From Daphnia carinata (taxonomy: Eukaryota > Arthropoda > Branchiopoda > Diplostraca > Daphniidae): a stretch of DNA of 64,000 nt. The translations under genes were made by a program, and so were the position numbers. The notes beneath the pieces were generated by a model. The model saw only the letters and a list, made by a program, of their open reading frames with translations. It was not told the DNA's origin and did not search any database. Shown here piece after piece: positions 21,799-33,657 of this stretch (the first letter of the stretch is position 1; each line of letters opens with the position of its first letter). The DNA lies in contig NC_081333.1 of assembly GCF_022539665.2 (NCBI RefSeq), positions 5,330,971 through 5,394,970 on the forward strand. Direction: 5' to 3'.

Positions 21799-22134
21799 TC
21801 TCGTCGAAACTTCCCTTGGTTTGTTTTCAATAAAGTACTGGAAACCTAGTTAGTCTCACTTGATTGTACAAGCAGGGAATTTAGGGCTTTAAAACTGACT
21901 CAAGTAAAGCTATTGCCATTCTCACGTGAGATACGCAACAAGCACCACTTTGTATTTCTCAACAACGATATTGTATTTAATAGAGTTCATTTAACAAAAT
22001 ACTATTAGACATCCTACAGAAATATTTATTACTTATATTGCACTTTATATGGTCATAACCAACTTTTCCAATTGCACTAATGTTTTACTATTTTATACAA
22101 CTATCTTTACATTATATACAGCTCTAAATGTTTT

Positions 22135-22400
22135 GTGAACCATTTAAGTATGAGTTAACGCCATCGGTTTTTTAAAAAGGGAAATGGATATAAACCGACG
22201 CTCCTGTACCGGTTTGGAGGCTCATCGTTCCTACTGGAACAAAGTAAATGAAATAGGACTAATGCCGAGGAAAAATAGGACTGTCCTAAAAGTTTTTAAA
22301 AGTCAGTCCTATTTCTCCCAGTCCTATTTCTTCGGTAGAAATCGGATTGGAAATTTTCAATCCTATTTCTCCAGTCCTATTTCGTTTCAGTCCTATTTCA
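22135..22400 (+). repeat. GTCCTATTTC-motif repeat, copy 2
   Basis: It contains at least seven near-copies of GTCCTATTTC or its reverse complement GAAATAGGAC within about 150 bases (22250-22395), in both orientations. The body, including CCATCGGTTTT and the run of motif copies, matches 45285-45560. I see no coding capacity. It is probably a non-autonomous element. Confidence 0.75.
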
Positions 22401-22439
22401 CCGCAAATCAGTTTAAGTTATAAAATTACACTAGTTAAC

Positions 22440-24600
22440 GTTTACCTTCAACTATAGTGATGAATTTATGGCTTCTTATTGCTTCGTGAAGCTGCTGCAT
22501 TAAGCGAAGATATCCCTTAAACACAGGCAAAGGCAGTCTTATTGAAATTGACGTTTTATTGAAATTTCTCCTGGAAATCATCGGAGAACTAAAGTTTTCA
22601 GGTGAAGTGTTTTCGGGATAATCTTCCTATAAAATAAGTAATTGTTATATTGATAAAGTTGACGATGATTCCATTCGAAATAATTTTAGCGCTTCGGTTG
22701 CTTCTTTAAGCCAGCGTTGATTGTATGCTTGCACAGGTAGTTCTTTTTTGTCTTGCAGGGCAACGAAAAGAATGTGACGACAGGGTAAACCACACCACGT
22801 TGAGAAGGTGCAGTCTCACTCGTTGAGTGTCTCGGAAACTTTATACGTATTGGAGCATGATGTAATTTGTACGCCTAATGTTCCTGTAATTAAGTTTGAG
22901 GTAACGTTTAATAAAAATTTATCTTTTTTTCACAATACCTTGTATGCAGTGTAGGATGTCTTTGGCAAATAGAGTTCCTCCTCAACAAGTCTTGCAGCAT
23001 AAGACGTGAATATGTCAAACACTCTGCATAGGATGGGATGCGGCTTTTTCGTAGCGAACTTGATGCTACACGTCAACATTCTTTTATTCCGGTCATCAAG
23101 GCGGAGCAAAATATGTCTAGAAGAATTTGTATGAGTTCCAGGAACATAACTTGTTGATGTTGTAAGTTTCTTTTTATTGTAGAATGGAATGTGACTTAAA
23201 AAAAAATATTTTAATGTTTCTTTTTACAGGAAAAATATTGTAATTATGTAGAAAAGGGTAATACCTTTCAAGGCGATTCGTAGTATTATTTGTCATACCG
23301 AAGACCGAAAGGCGGTAGCACATCGCCCACACCTCTGGTGTTTTGAACCAGTAAGTTGCAAAATAATCACCGAGTCCGTCGTGTTCTATTGAAGTAATTT
23401 CAAAAATTAGCATAAGATATTTAAGTAACATTTCTAATTTTTCTTACCGATTTTGCAGAGCTCATACGATTTGTATATTAGGTCCATTTCAGAATGCAAA
23501 TACACTGCGGCTCTGAATGATTCGTATATCTCCTCTCTTTGGCCCAGCAATAGATGCAAAAAAGACTGGTTGCGGATGGGAAGAGCTATTGAACAAATGC
23601 CAATTCGCGGCAATCCTTGTCGGTAATGAGAACTTTAGTTTTCAAAATTTCATTATGCTAAAAATTAAAACATTGAGTTTGTATTAGATACGTTTCAGGC
23701 GAACAAATTAACCAACAATACACACCAGTGAAGATCTTCAGGCCAGTTTGGATTGCTTCTGTAGTTTCTTCTTTAAGAAAGAAATGCGCAATCGGTTGCA
23801 CAACACCATACTTGTACACCAAGAGGTTAGTGTAAAGGGGCATCTTCGTTTTGTTTAGCTTGTAGGTCCCATCCAATTGTAGAACTTCACCGTACTTTTT
23901 AAGCAGGTCCCGTTGTTCCTTTAACTGGATATAAATCATGCCGATGACGTAATCGTCGTTATGCACAACTTTTACCACGTTGTCAGGACCGTTGGCGTAC
24001 GTGCTCAAAAGAGTATCATCGTTGATCCGCTCTTCTCAGGGTCCTTGTACAATAGTCCTTAAACAATAGAAGTAAGTTAATTAACTTTGGTAAATAGTAA
24101 AAAATGTCTAGCTTTACTACCTATGCACTTCTGCTTTATATTTTGAAGATCTTTTGAGGACAGGTGAGTTCCAAATTGAATTTGGAGCTGTTGTCGGATC
24201 CGTCCAGGGACGCCACCGGCTTCAAGAGTTTTTTCAGCATATACTAGTGCTTCTGGGGCAATGTTTCTAAATTAGAACAATAGAATTGATTTATTTTTGC
24301 TTCAATGCATTACGTGTTATAAGTTTTTATTTACTTTCGCCTTTGATAACTCGAAATGCGTTCTTCGGAAACAGGATGTCCGCTGTGCTCCATGGGTGCC
24401 CTTTGAACACGATAACGAGAAAAAAAAATGTCGAAAATGACCCGAAAACCAAAGGGACACTCACAGGAATACACATTCTGGTTCGCACGGATACCCACTG
24501 ACCTATCACAATGTTTACCCGAATCGCAGCACACAATGTTAGCACTTCGTTACACATATTTTGGGTCAATTTTATTGGATCCGTTTTTCTTATTGTGGGA
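22440..24600 (-). pseudogene. Mutator-like (MULE/ZSWIM-type) transposase remnant
   Basis: On the minus strand, from 24534: a Cys-containing DNA-binding-like N-terminus ending in HSGHPVSEERISSYQ. At 24008-23658 is the MULE transposase domain block (LQLDGTYKLNKTKMPLYTNL, VVQPIAHFFLKEETTEAIQ), whose D in LDGTYK is the expected first catalytic Asp. Near 22820-22700 is a SWIM zinc finger (CTFSTWCGLPCRHILFVAL). Exons appear separated by short AT-rich introns, and some frames are broken. This domain order occurs in MULE transposases and the ZSWIM1/3 proteins derived from them. I did not find terminal inverted repeats. Confidence 0.7.
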
Positions 24601-24729
24601 TTCCACTGCTCGCCGTTCAGCGAAACGTACAGGTGAGAATGAAACTTCCGTCAGTTACCTCATAACTGATTCAACAACATCCATACTTTCGAAAACCCGC
24701 CCAACATGGATGGAAGACAAAAGTTGAGC

Positions 24730-25766
24730 GGAAGAGATGGAATGCGAAGCCATTTCCGTAGGTAATAAAATGTAAGAATAAATTACGCAAGCCCAAGCGA
24801 CACATATTTATATATGGAGTTTCCTCCTCCCTACGATTTTGTTTCTTTTGTCGGTGTTATTGTTTGAATTAAATTGATCCCAGAGGAGTAAGGAAATTTA
24901 TCGGTAACATCACTTTTTTAAAACCACAGCGGTAAGCTTATCTCGTCATTACAAACAACATTAACCCAAAAAATGTATAAAATAAACTGTTAACAAGATT
25001 TCGGGAACTTTTGAACATTCGGGGGTAAACTGTTTAAACATTTACTTGATCTCAGGGGAAGAAACCAAAATTCATCAGTAACAGATGAATTTCTAAAAGT
25101 CTAGAATATTTTAAATATAAATAGACGCATTATTGTGTCATTTATTGCTATTTCAGAATATAGATATATATATATATCACATACCGACATCAGGGGTATG
25201 CAATTTCATCAGACATTGCTATAGCCGTGGTCGGCGAATTTGCCATGTCGCCCCTGACGTAGTAGAATCCATGGTCATTAGCCAAGAACCAATGGGGGAG
25301 GAGCCACCATGTCCCCGCATATAGGCCTGACATGGCAATAGCCATTTTGCATCTTACTGCCATGTCAGCCTGACATGGCAATAGATTTTTTTAAAACAAT
25401 CAGAAACTGTCTGCAGACGCCATCTATTGGCAAATATCGTACCAATGATTGCGATAGAATTTTTATGGGAAAATGTCCCGGCATGTGGTGTTTTACCAAT
25501 ACATGAACCATTTAGTTTCTTATTAATATTTGTTGCCCTATATTGGAAAACTGTTTATTTTTTCTTATTGCTGATTATTTTACTGATTATTTGACTCCCT
25601 AGCCATGTTTGAACATTCATCCTTTTGAAGCAGCTAGGCATAGCTCTTTTCTTTGTTTAATGTCCTTTCAAATTGTTCTATGTCAAATTTTTAATAAAAC
25701 CTAATTGAACTTAATGTGACTGTAGGCACTAAACTGAAATTCGATGTTAAATTTTTGGGACGTCTT
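24730..25766. other. Unassigned AT-rich stretch with small repeats
   Basis: No coding feature. It holds a TA microsatellite (25163-25178) and, at 25225-25390, several copies of CCATGTC/GACATGG in both orientations, including the palindrome annotated separately. Confidence 0.4.
25358..25380. repeat. Perfect 23-bp palindrome
   Basis: TGCCATGTCAG, one central C, then its exact reverse complement. Further copies of TGACATGGCAATAG lie at about 25328 and 25371. Confidence 0.8.
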
Positions 25767-26031
25767 TGTTAGGGATGCGTCTACTTCGCCTGATGAGGAA
25801 GTGCTTCCCCAACCTCCTGGCATTACCCCGTAGTGATTGTCACCTGTGATAGTAGCGACCTCACCTGGCAAATGAAGCAGACAGGAAGTATACTGTAATC
25901 ACTCTGAAAATACACAAGTCCAATTACTCAATTCCGTCTAAACCTCGTCTTAGCCTCACGTCCCTGTACACGTGCAAAGCACAAGCTTACCACGCTTGGC
26001 GGAGACCCACGACCCCAAGGCCTCCGCAACA
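25767..26031 (+). repeat. BEL-C 5' LTR
   Basis: 265 bp from TGTTAGGGATG to CCGCAACA, followed at 26035 by the primer-site-like TGGTGCACCGACCGG. There is no second copy in the window, so the left end rests on the TG start only. Confidence 0.6.
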
Positions 26032-26034
26032 ATT

Positions 26035-26049
26035 TGGTGCACCGACCGG
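26035..26049 (+). other. BEL-C primer-binding site
   Basis: TGGTGCACCGACCGG, three bases after the LTR end. Similar sites follow many insect and crustacean LTRs. The tRNA is not identified. Confidence 0.6.
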
Positions 26050-26186
26050 GAAGCTTGACGCCTGCACGTAATCCCGTGAGGTAAACCTTATCCTTGTGTA
26101 TCTACGGCATCTTCCCCGATACCGTAGTCATTTTCACTCTAAAATAGAGCTCGAGAAATACCCCGTTCAGTCTCGATGCTTCAACA

Positions 26187-26600
26187 ATGGCCACAGCAGT
26201 AGCCTCCGACGAAATCGTTATCAACAAAGACCACGCCGACAATCCTCGATACGCCCTATCAGAAGCCGAAGATGACCAGTCCACCTCGTCCGAAGAAGAA
26301 GCCACGATGACAGCGGAAGAAGCAAAACTGCAGCTCAAAGTGCTGCGGCATGCGCGTGGGAGAGAGAAGAAGCGGATCAGCGACGCCATTAAAATCGTCG
26401 ACGGATACTTGAGAAGTAAAGACTGTGATCTGCACAATTATCAAAAGGTCCTAGCGCAACGAGAAGTCATCCTAAACTACCTCGAAGCCTGCCAGAAAAT
26501 CCATCGGACGTCAGAGTGCCTGGTTTTCTCCAAAATGATGCCGACAATTTCGAGGCCGTTCAAACTAAGGTCGAGAGTACTACCCAGACAACAATTGTAA
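26187..26600 (+). pseudogene. BEL-C Gag N-terminus
   Basis: ATG at 26187 (MATAVASDEIVINKDHADN), an acidic stretch, then KLQLKVLRHARGREKKRISD and YLEACQKIH, the charged helical start typical of BEL/Pao Gag. It ends in a stop at 26598-26600, where the frame degenerates. Confidence 0.6.
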
Positions 26601-26639
26601 GCCAGAAGACATCCTAAATCCGCCCCACTAGGACAACCA

Positions 26640-27150
26640 GGACGGGACTGATATAGGCGCGCTAATAGATGTGCTTCAGCCACCGTTGTTGTCTAGGAAA
26701 GTCACAACATCTTTTTCTGACATCTTTAGTCCCACATTTGGTCAAATCCTGTGTTGCCAATTTTGACATACATGAAATTCAACGTAGAATGTTCAATTTT
26801 ATTCTTTGCAACTCAAATAGTAAGTAAATTGATATGTAAATTCCATGAAATGAGGAAGTTAGAAAAATATATTTTATTTAGCATAAAAAATGCTCAAAAC
26901 AAGCATTAGTTATGATAGAACTTTTATCTCAAATAATTCATTTTCTTAAAATATTTACAAATCATAATTAAGTTTCAAAATCTAAAAAAATTTTGCCTAA
27001 TTTGTATAATTACTTTTGAAGGATCGAGGGTCTAACTTAATTTCGACTTTAACTTTATGTTTAAAATTTTTTTTTGTGGCCTGTTGTCGAAAAAAAACTT
27101 AAGTATTTTTTTATGTTTCTATTGTATTGCTTGAATATTGTGACATTTAT
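26640..27150. other. AT-rich insertion within BEL-C
   Basis: It separates the two Gag pieces. It is T- and A-rich with no coding or repeat signature that I recognise. It may be the tail or body of the candidate SINE that follows. Confidence 0.4.
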
Positions 27151-27225
27151 AAGTATGTCCAGTGGAAAGAGCGGGCGAAAGTGATGCGGAAGACCTGAGT
27201 TCGATACCAGCCACAGACACATCTT
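27150..27225 (+). repeat. Candidate tRNA-derived SINE head
   Basis: GTCCAGTGGAAAGAGCG resembles an RNA polymerase III A box, and GAGTTCGATACC about 40 bases later resembles a B box (GGTTCGANTCC). The spacing is tRNA-like. A complete cloverleaf and a tail are not evident. Confidence 0.3.
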
Positions 27226-27404
27226 TTAAAATGATATCATTAAGCGGTCCAAAAGTGGTCCAGTTCACCGCCTAAACTCGTTGTGGACGACTGGTTAAAG
27301 ACGCACACGGGCAGCGTTTCTGCCGGACATCTAGATGTGCAGAAGGCAGCAAAAACACGTCAACTAAGAATTTCAACGCGTCTTATGTACGTCCTAGTGG
27401 TCCA

Positions 27405-29525
27405 GTGAGGACCGAAAATGGTTGTCTAAAGGGCAGCAGTGTGCTGTGTGGGGTGACAAGAATCGAAGAATATTTCGAACGTCGAGCTTCATTTGTTCAA
27501 TCCTTTAGCTCCAAATCTCCAAGCCTACGACACCATACTGGAATAACACAAGTGAACGTTATCACTCCAGCAGAAGCCGATTTAGCCGCCAAAGCAGTTG
27601 TAACGCCATACGAGCAGCACCGCGCAGACGATGACGCCGTCTCCTCCGTCTCACAGGTTTCTACCCAATCCCAAATTGAACTACGTGTGCGTCTGCTAGA
27701 AAAACGAGAGGAACGCCGGCAGCATGAAGAAGCTCTAAAACAATCACAGCAGAGCGTCTTAGCTCAAACCCGTGAGCTAGCCCAAGCCCAAGCAAAGATC
27801 CAGCAGTTGAGCAACGAGTGGCAGACAAACCAGCCACGTCAAGAGACCATGGAGCTTGAACGACAACGCCGCTACGAGCGTGAGCAAAAAGCATTGCCTG
27901 AAGAACACACAGCGGCAATGGAAAGAATGTTCGACCGCATCAAACTTTTGGAACAGACGAATAGGCAATCTGTGCTCAACTGGAGCGATCCCACTCCATC
28001 ACCCGAAAAGACAAGCGCCGCCGTGCTTCCACCTGAGAGTCTCCCCTTCAAAACATCAGATGGTCTGCGCCCACCCGAGATGCATAGGCAGAAGCCTGAG
28101 AAATGGTACAGTCACATGTCACTAACATCTAGCAACGACCGAAAGGTAGAGAGCATTCCGGACTTTTCGACGACCGATAAAATGGCCCTATTACGGCACT
28201 GCCTCGCTCCCACCGTCCGCAGATTCCTGGGAGACTGCCTTAACAGACCAGCGCTCTACGAAGAAGCACTGGAGCAACTAGAGCAACTGTTCGGCCATCC
28301 TCATGTACTCGCGGACTCGTACATCCGTACCATCACTTCCCTTCCTGCCCTGAAAACTTCCCGAGACTACAAGTCTTTGCTAGAATTAAGTTCAACGTTA
28401 AGGGGCGCCGCAGCCTCCCTACGCACCATAAACTGCAGCGCCGCCCTCGGATCATCCGCATTGTTGTCTACCCTCATCGACAAACTTCCAGATGACATCA
28501 ATGGGCAAGAAAATCGTTAAAGCATATCCAAAGAGGCTCACCCTCGAAGTCTTTCACTGCTGGCTGCACGATGTAGTCAAAGCTGAAATGGTCGTGAAAC
28601 ACCCGCTCTTTACTTCGGCAAGCAACGATCGAAAATCAGACAAGGGCCCTGGTCGGACGAAATATACTCACCCTGGCGTTTATACCACGGGGTGCCCGGT
28701 TGAAACGAGGGCCACTCTTTCTGAAAAGTTAGAAAAAACGGTTATGCACAGCGCAGCCGAAAATGCAGCGTCAAAAGGTCCCTGTGCGGTATGAAGGAGA
28801 CCGCACACCTTAGGGCGCATTTTGGCGTCTACTTTTAGTTCAACTTTTTTAGTGAACTTGTATTTTTGCGTCAACTGCCCGGTAGATGGTTCAACTAGGC
28901 GACCGTTTTGGCGACAACGCCAGTGGGTGGTTCAACTGAAACAGTTGAGCTTTTTCAACGGTGGTCCAGACCACCGTTGACCTTCAGTTGAATTGCAACT
29001 CCTCCCCTTGCTCAACGTTTTCTCAACTCTTCCGTTTTGGCGTCAACCTTGACGAAAAGTTGAACTAAAAAGGTTCAACAAAAGGTTGACGCCAAAATGC
29101 GCCCTTAGACAAATGCGATGTATTCATTGCCATGTCCCTAAACGAGCGAGTGAATGTCGTCCGCGAGATCAAGTGCTGCCTTAGATAGGAAGCCACCGCA
29201 AGAACGCTAGGTATCCAGGGACCGAGGAAATCATAATGAATCGGCACATTCCACGGAGAGGACCCGTCTTTTCGATCTCGCAAAGTATCGTTTCAAATAA
29301 CCTCCAACGACCACTCCGCCACATTTGACGTCCCTTGAGCCTACACCGTTCCATCAATTCGACTCTCACGACATCAGTTCGACTGGCCAACTGTCAAGAC
29401 AAAATGGCACCATCTGCAAGAGTAAGACCTTCCAGCTGTCCACCTATCAAAAGTAAGCGTACTGGTTGGTCGTAACGTGCGCGGAGCTCACGACATTCTC
29501 AACCAGCGACGTCGATTCCTAGGGT
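27405..29525 (+). pseudogene. BEL-C Gag (DUF1759), zinc knuckles and protease
   Basis: A long coiled coil rich in Gln and Glu (27640-27950) leads into DUF1759 (DKMALLRHCLAPTVRRFLGD, LYEEALEQLEQLFGHPHVLA). After a shift near 28500 the end of the domain appears (KAYPKRLTLEVFHCWLHDVV, RTKYTHPGVYTTG). Beyond the MITE the knuckle resumes (LDKCDVFIAMSLNERVNVVR, then KCC), followed by the DUF1758 protease C-terminus near 29440-29510 (SKVSVLVGRNVRGAHDIL). Stops and shifts are frequent. Confidence 0.8.
28813..29104. mobile_element. 292-bp MITE with TTA target duplication
   Basis: The terminal inverted repeats GGGCGCATTTTGGCGTC / GACGCCAAAATGCGCCC are perfect, flanked by TTA at 28810-28812 and 29105-29107. 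Removing the element and one TTA restores the BEL-C codons for HTLDKCD. The interior is filled with GTTCAACT / AGTTGAAC-type motifs in both orientations and a CAACGGTGGTC palindrome near 28958-28981. A 3-bp TTA duplication suggests mobilisation by a PIF/Harbinger-type transposase (inference). Confidence 0.9.
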
Positions 29526-29573
29526 TGGTGTTCAAGGCTTCTTTGACCGTCGTCAATTGCTCTGTCACGCTTT

Positions 29574-29987
29574 CTAGCTCCTTCGACAATCCCGTAACTT
29601 GCTGCTAATTCTTGTGGACGCTATTTTTTTGGGTCGAGAACCTTGCTGCTTCCATTTGTCTGCCACAGCCTTCTGCTGAAGTATTTTTTGTTGCAAGTAC
29701 GCCATTGCAGCCCCTGCCGGTCCGAGGTCGAGGTCAGTTACGATTGTCCAAGCCGATTCACTGAAGGCGTTGTCTATGTGTTCTTTAAAAATTGTGTTTT
29801 CTCTCAGGATAAGAGCAGTGGTCGGCGGGGGGCTGAACATTGTAAGTAGGAACACCACGAATGGTACCAGACAAGTTAGATACCTTGCCGGTGGTCTCCT
29901 ATTACGCACAGGCCTTTCAGATTGCTGAGCGTTGATCTGGATAGATGGTTGTGCCGCGCCGTCAGAGGTCGTTGGTGGTTCGGCCAT
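29574..29987 (-). pseudogene. Gypsy-B env N-terminal fragment
   Basis: The open frame from 29987 encodes a Pro/Gln-rich start, a strongly hydrophobic segment (LVPFVVFLLTMF) and an acidic continuation with a helical stretch (MAYLQQKILQQKAVADKWKQ). Its position directly after integrase and the internal signal-like segment fit the start of a Gypsy envelope protein. The fusion and anchor parts are absent. Confidence 0.55.
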
Positions 29988-30213
29988 TGTGCCTTCGTCG
30001 TCTGCTACTGTTTGAGGGCTGAATTTTCTTGTCCTTTTTCAGCGACCTCCTCCGGATCAGTTGGGACTCTTTCTTGCGGTGGTTGCCAGTGATTGGGAGC
30101 TTCAAAAAATGGTTTCATGCGAATGACGTGCACTATATCCGTTTCCCTCGCCCGGTTGCCGATATTACTTCATAATTCACTGGCGTGGTTTTCTTCAAAA
30201 CTTTGAAGGGTCC

Positions 30214-31605
30214 TTACCAACGATGCAGGAGCTTTTCGGATTTTCCCACTTTTCTAAATGGCTTATACACCAACACTAGATCTCCTGGTTGAAAGGATAG
30301 TTCGCGATGGCGTGAGTCGTACGTTTCTTTTTGTTTGCTTTTTACTTCTTGCATTCTGATGTTAACCGTTTCTCTGGCTGCCGATAATTCGGATAGTAGG
30401 CGATCAGTATAACTTATTGTGGAGCCACCTTCCGGCACAAGTGGATTTGGGTAGGCGCCGAGTTCCAGGTCAATCGGCAATTTCGGTTCACGTCCGTATA
30501 GTAGAAAAAATGGGGAGTATCCTGTGGACTCCTGTCTTGCTGTATTGTATGCAAAGCATACATATTGCATTGTCTCGTCCCAATCGCGCTGGTCAGAACT
30601 AACGTACATTGAGAGCATTGCTACTAACTTATGATTCATTCTTTCCACAGCTCCGTTTGCCTGAGGATGATAACTGGACGTTGTCTTGTGATTGGTGTGT
30701 AGTTTTTTAACGACTGTTTGAGTTAACTCCGCGACAAAACATTTTCCTCGGTCGGTGATGATTCGTTCTGGCGCTCCATGGCGTAAAAAAACTTGATTAA
30801 CGAAGAATTCGGCGACATCCTCTGCTTTTCCGGTTGGCATAGCTTTCAGCTCAACCCATTTAGTCAGGTAATCCACTGCCACAATTATCATTTTGTTACC
30901 CTTGTGAGACAGCGGGAATGGTCCTAGCAAGTCGATGCCTACTTTTTCGAAAGGTCTTTCCACCTTGATGCATTGTAGGAATCCCGGAGGTCTATCCGGT
31001 ACTCCCTTCCTGCCTTGACAGCTCACGCAGCCCTGGACGTAACGCGTTATGTCAAGGGTCATCTTCGACCAGAAGAATCGACTGCAAATTTTTTGTAATT
31101 TTTTGTGAGCGACTGAGCCTTCGTCTCCGGCGATAAAAATGCTCGACTCCTCTGGGCCAATGGCTGCTACTAGGAAACATCGGTCATCTTCCATTTTTTC
31201 TGCTTCCTGAAGTGGGTTTCGGGAGAGGCAATCAGCGTTGTCGTGCGAATTCCCACTACGATACACGATAGTTATATCGTATTCCTGAAGGGAAAGGCTC
31301 CAGCGTGCCAGCCATCCTGCGAGGCCTCGCCTACTCATCAGCCAACACAGTGGTTGATGATCAGTTACCACTTTCACTTGACATCCCCATACAAAACATC
31401 GAAACTTGGTAAGGCACCACACTAAAGCGAGACACTCTTTCTCTGTAATTGAATAGTTTGTTTCTGACTTTGATAGTAGACGGCTAGCGCATGCTACTGG
31501 TCTTTCGATTCCCTCGACGCGCTGAGCCAGTACACCTCCAATGCCGTAACCGCATGCGTCTGGTATAATTTCCATTGGTAGATCGTAGTTTGTATGGGCA
31601 AGCAC
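30214..31605 (-). pseudogene. Gypsy-B RNase H and integrase
   Basis: RNase H: IPDACGYGIGGVLAQ, SITEKECLALVWCLTKFRC, TDHQPLCWLM. Integrase core: KVGIDLLGPFPL, ITDRGKCFVAEL and ANGAVERMNHKLV, keeping D, D and E. Between them the tether and the His half of the zinc motif are missing (ESSIFIAGDEGSVAHKKLQK runs straight into SRFFWSKM). The C-terminal domain (FQPGDLVLVYKPFRKVGKSE) is present up to a stop at 30214. Confidence 0.85.
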
Positions 31606-31650
31606 CGGAGCTGACGTAAGCGCCTCTTTCAGATCGTTAAAACTTTTAGC

Positions 31651-32298
31651 CTAATCCATTCCCCAAATGAAAGGAGTTTCTTTCTTAGTTAACGACGTGA
31701 GTGGGCGTGCGATGGCCGCGAAATGCTGGATGTGACGTCGATAATAAGAACATAATCCCAGGAAGCTTTGCACTCGTTTAACTTTGTTTGCCATCGAATG
31801 ACCTAATGCTGGTGATGGAAAGTTCCTGACCGCTTCCAACTTTTCGGGGTCTGGACCCACCCCTTCCTTGTTGACAACGTGCCCTAACACTTTTAAGGTA
31901 TTCTCAGCAAACGAACACTTTGACCACTTTAGTTTTAATCCCGCTTTTCCAAGGCAATCCAGCACTAAACGGAGTCACTCCAAGTGTTGTTCAAACGTTG
32001 CTGAGTAGACGATGACGTCATCCAGGTAGACCAAACACGTTGTCCATCGTAGTCCGGCCAAAATAATATCCATTGCCCGCTGAAATATGCCAGGAGCATC
32101 CGTTAATCCAAACGGGAGGGCACGGAACTGATATAGCCCATCCGCAGTTATGAAGTCTGTTTTGGGTCTATCCTCGCTGGCGACTGGGACCTGATGGTAT
32201 CCGGCTTGAAGATCCATACTGGAAAAAATGGTTGCTCCTTTCAGGCGGCTCAAAGTGTCGGCCATGCGCGGTAGAGGGTAAGAATCTTTGACGGTCAC
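31651..32298 (-). pseudogene. Gypsy-B reverse transcriptase, N-terminally deleted
   Basis: It starts at VKDSYPLPRMADTLSRLKGA and keeps LPFGLTDAPGIFQRAMD and an intact VYLDDVIVY catalytic box. The thumb region (SFLGLCSYYRRHI) follows after a stop near 31970. The fingers region before YPLPR is absent: protease sequence runs straight into it. Confidence 0.85.
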
Positions 32299-33642
32299 CG
32301 CATTAAATCTTCCGCTATTTCTACCGGTGGAAGAGAAATGGCTGCGAGCGGTAGATCGCCCATGGTGAGAAGATGTTTCTCCGTCTGGTAGTTAATTTGT
32401 ATAGATCCAAATTGCTTGAGAAAATCATTTTTCATTAGAAGTTGCATTCCCGACATGATTATCGCTTGATTATCGCTTTTCCCTTTACAGATCTATTCTT
32501 GTGGGTCACTAAAATTTCTGCTGCTCCCTGAGGCATTACACGTGAACCGTTTGCCAAAATAATCCCTGAGCCATTCCACGGCTGTTGCACGAACTGAGTT
32601 TTCTTCAGTAGCTCCGGCGAGATGACTGTAACTGCAGCACCCGCATCAATCACTGCTGTGGTACTCATTTGCCCGCAGAGGACAGGTTCTTTGATTAAGT
32701 TGGTTCCATCAAAGTTTAACAGGTATTTTTCTTCCGGTACATTAGGAGCTTGAGTCGTCAGATTTAATGCCATGTTTCCTGTTGGAGTTGCCCCTGGTGT
32801 TGCCTCTCGTGACGGAGCCTTGTAATTTGGAGATTCTGGATTTTGAAAAAAGTACCGGGCGATGTGTCTGGCCTTCTTGCAATAGAAACAAGTCGGTATC
32901 CCGTCTGTAGTGCGTCCTCTCGGCTTGTATGGTCTTTTTCCTTGATCGTTTCTCTCATTTGCCATTAACTTTTCACAGGTGTCCTGAATTAATTCATGCA
33001 TCGACTTCATAAACTCTGCCTGCTGTTCCGGATAGACTACGTTAAAGTTTGGTAGTTGCTCCTGAGGCTTCTGTGGTTCAACTGACGCCTCCATCCTCTT
33101 GCTTCCGCCATGACTGATGCTTCAGTATACGATTTTGCCAGCGATAAAAATTCTTCACATGTTTTTGGTTTCAACGGATAAACTTTTTTAAGAAGCGCTG
33201 GTTGAAGGCCCCGAAACAGGTGCTCCAATCGGTGAGCTTCTGACATATTTGGGTCGACCAATCGACAAAGGTTGAGGATTTCGTAGTAGTTCCTAATGGC
33301 TGGTTCATCCACTCCCGGCGTTCTACTTTTGAGTCTGGTCTCCTGGAAGAGGCCGTAGTTATCTGGCTGAAATTCCTTTAAGAACATTGAACGTAGTCCA
33401 GATGTTGGAGGGATGGCCTGATCTCCTCCGGCAGCCGGTTGTATTGTAGTGTCTTGCCATCATCTTGAGATGGGATCTTCAAATTTTTTGGCTTTGTCAA
33501 CAACGGGAATTTCCCTCTTCAACGATGGATTTGGGGAAGGCGAAGTATCTTCCGAAACGCTTGACAGCTCTTGAAGCGGATGTAATCGTCGGCTGGGATC
33601 TCTTGGGCAACTGGGTAGCCGTGGATTTTTCTTCTTCTGCAT
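32299..33642 (-). pseudogene. Gypsy-B Gag and protease
   Basis: Gag: FQETRLKSRTPGVDEPAIRN, LVDPNMSEAHRLEHLFRGLQ. The knuckle CFYCKKARHIARYF has lost its last Cys. The protease motif reads AVIDAGAAVTVIS, with Ala replacing the Thr/Ser of the DTG/DSG active site. The protease C-terminus (LLMKNDFLKQFGSI) is near 32430. A frameshift near 33040-33094 splits Gag from the knuckle region. Confidence 0.8.
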
Positions 33643-33657
33643 CGGCTAAATGCAGCA

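Larger units (their letters stand above)
25767..29525 (+). mobile_element. BEL-C: 5' part of a second BEL/Pao family
   Basis: LTR (25767-26031), primer site, Gag start, an interruption, then Gag DUF1759, zinc knuckles and protease. It ends at about 29525 against Gypsy-B, so pol and the 3' LTR are gone. A 292-bp MITE sits in the zinc-knuckle codons. A probable AT-rich insertion (about 26640-27150) splits the Gag start from the rest. Confidence 0.8.
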
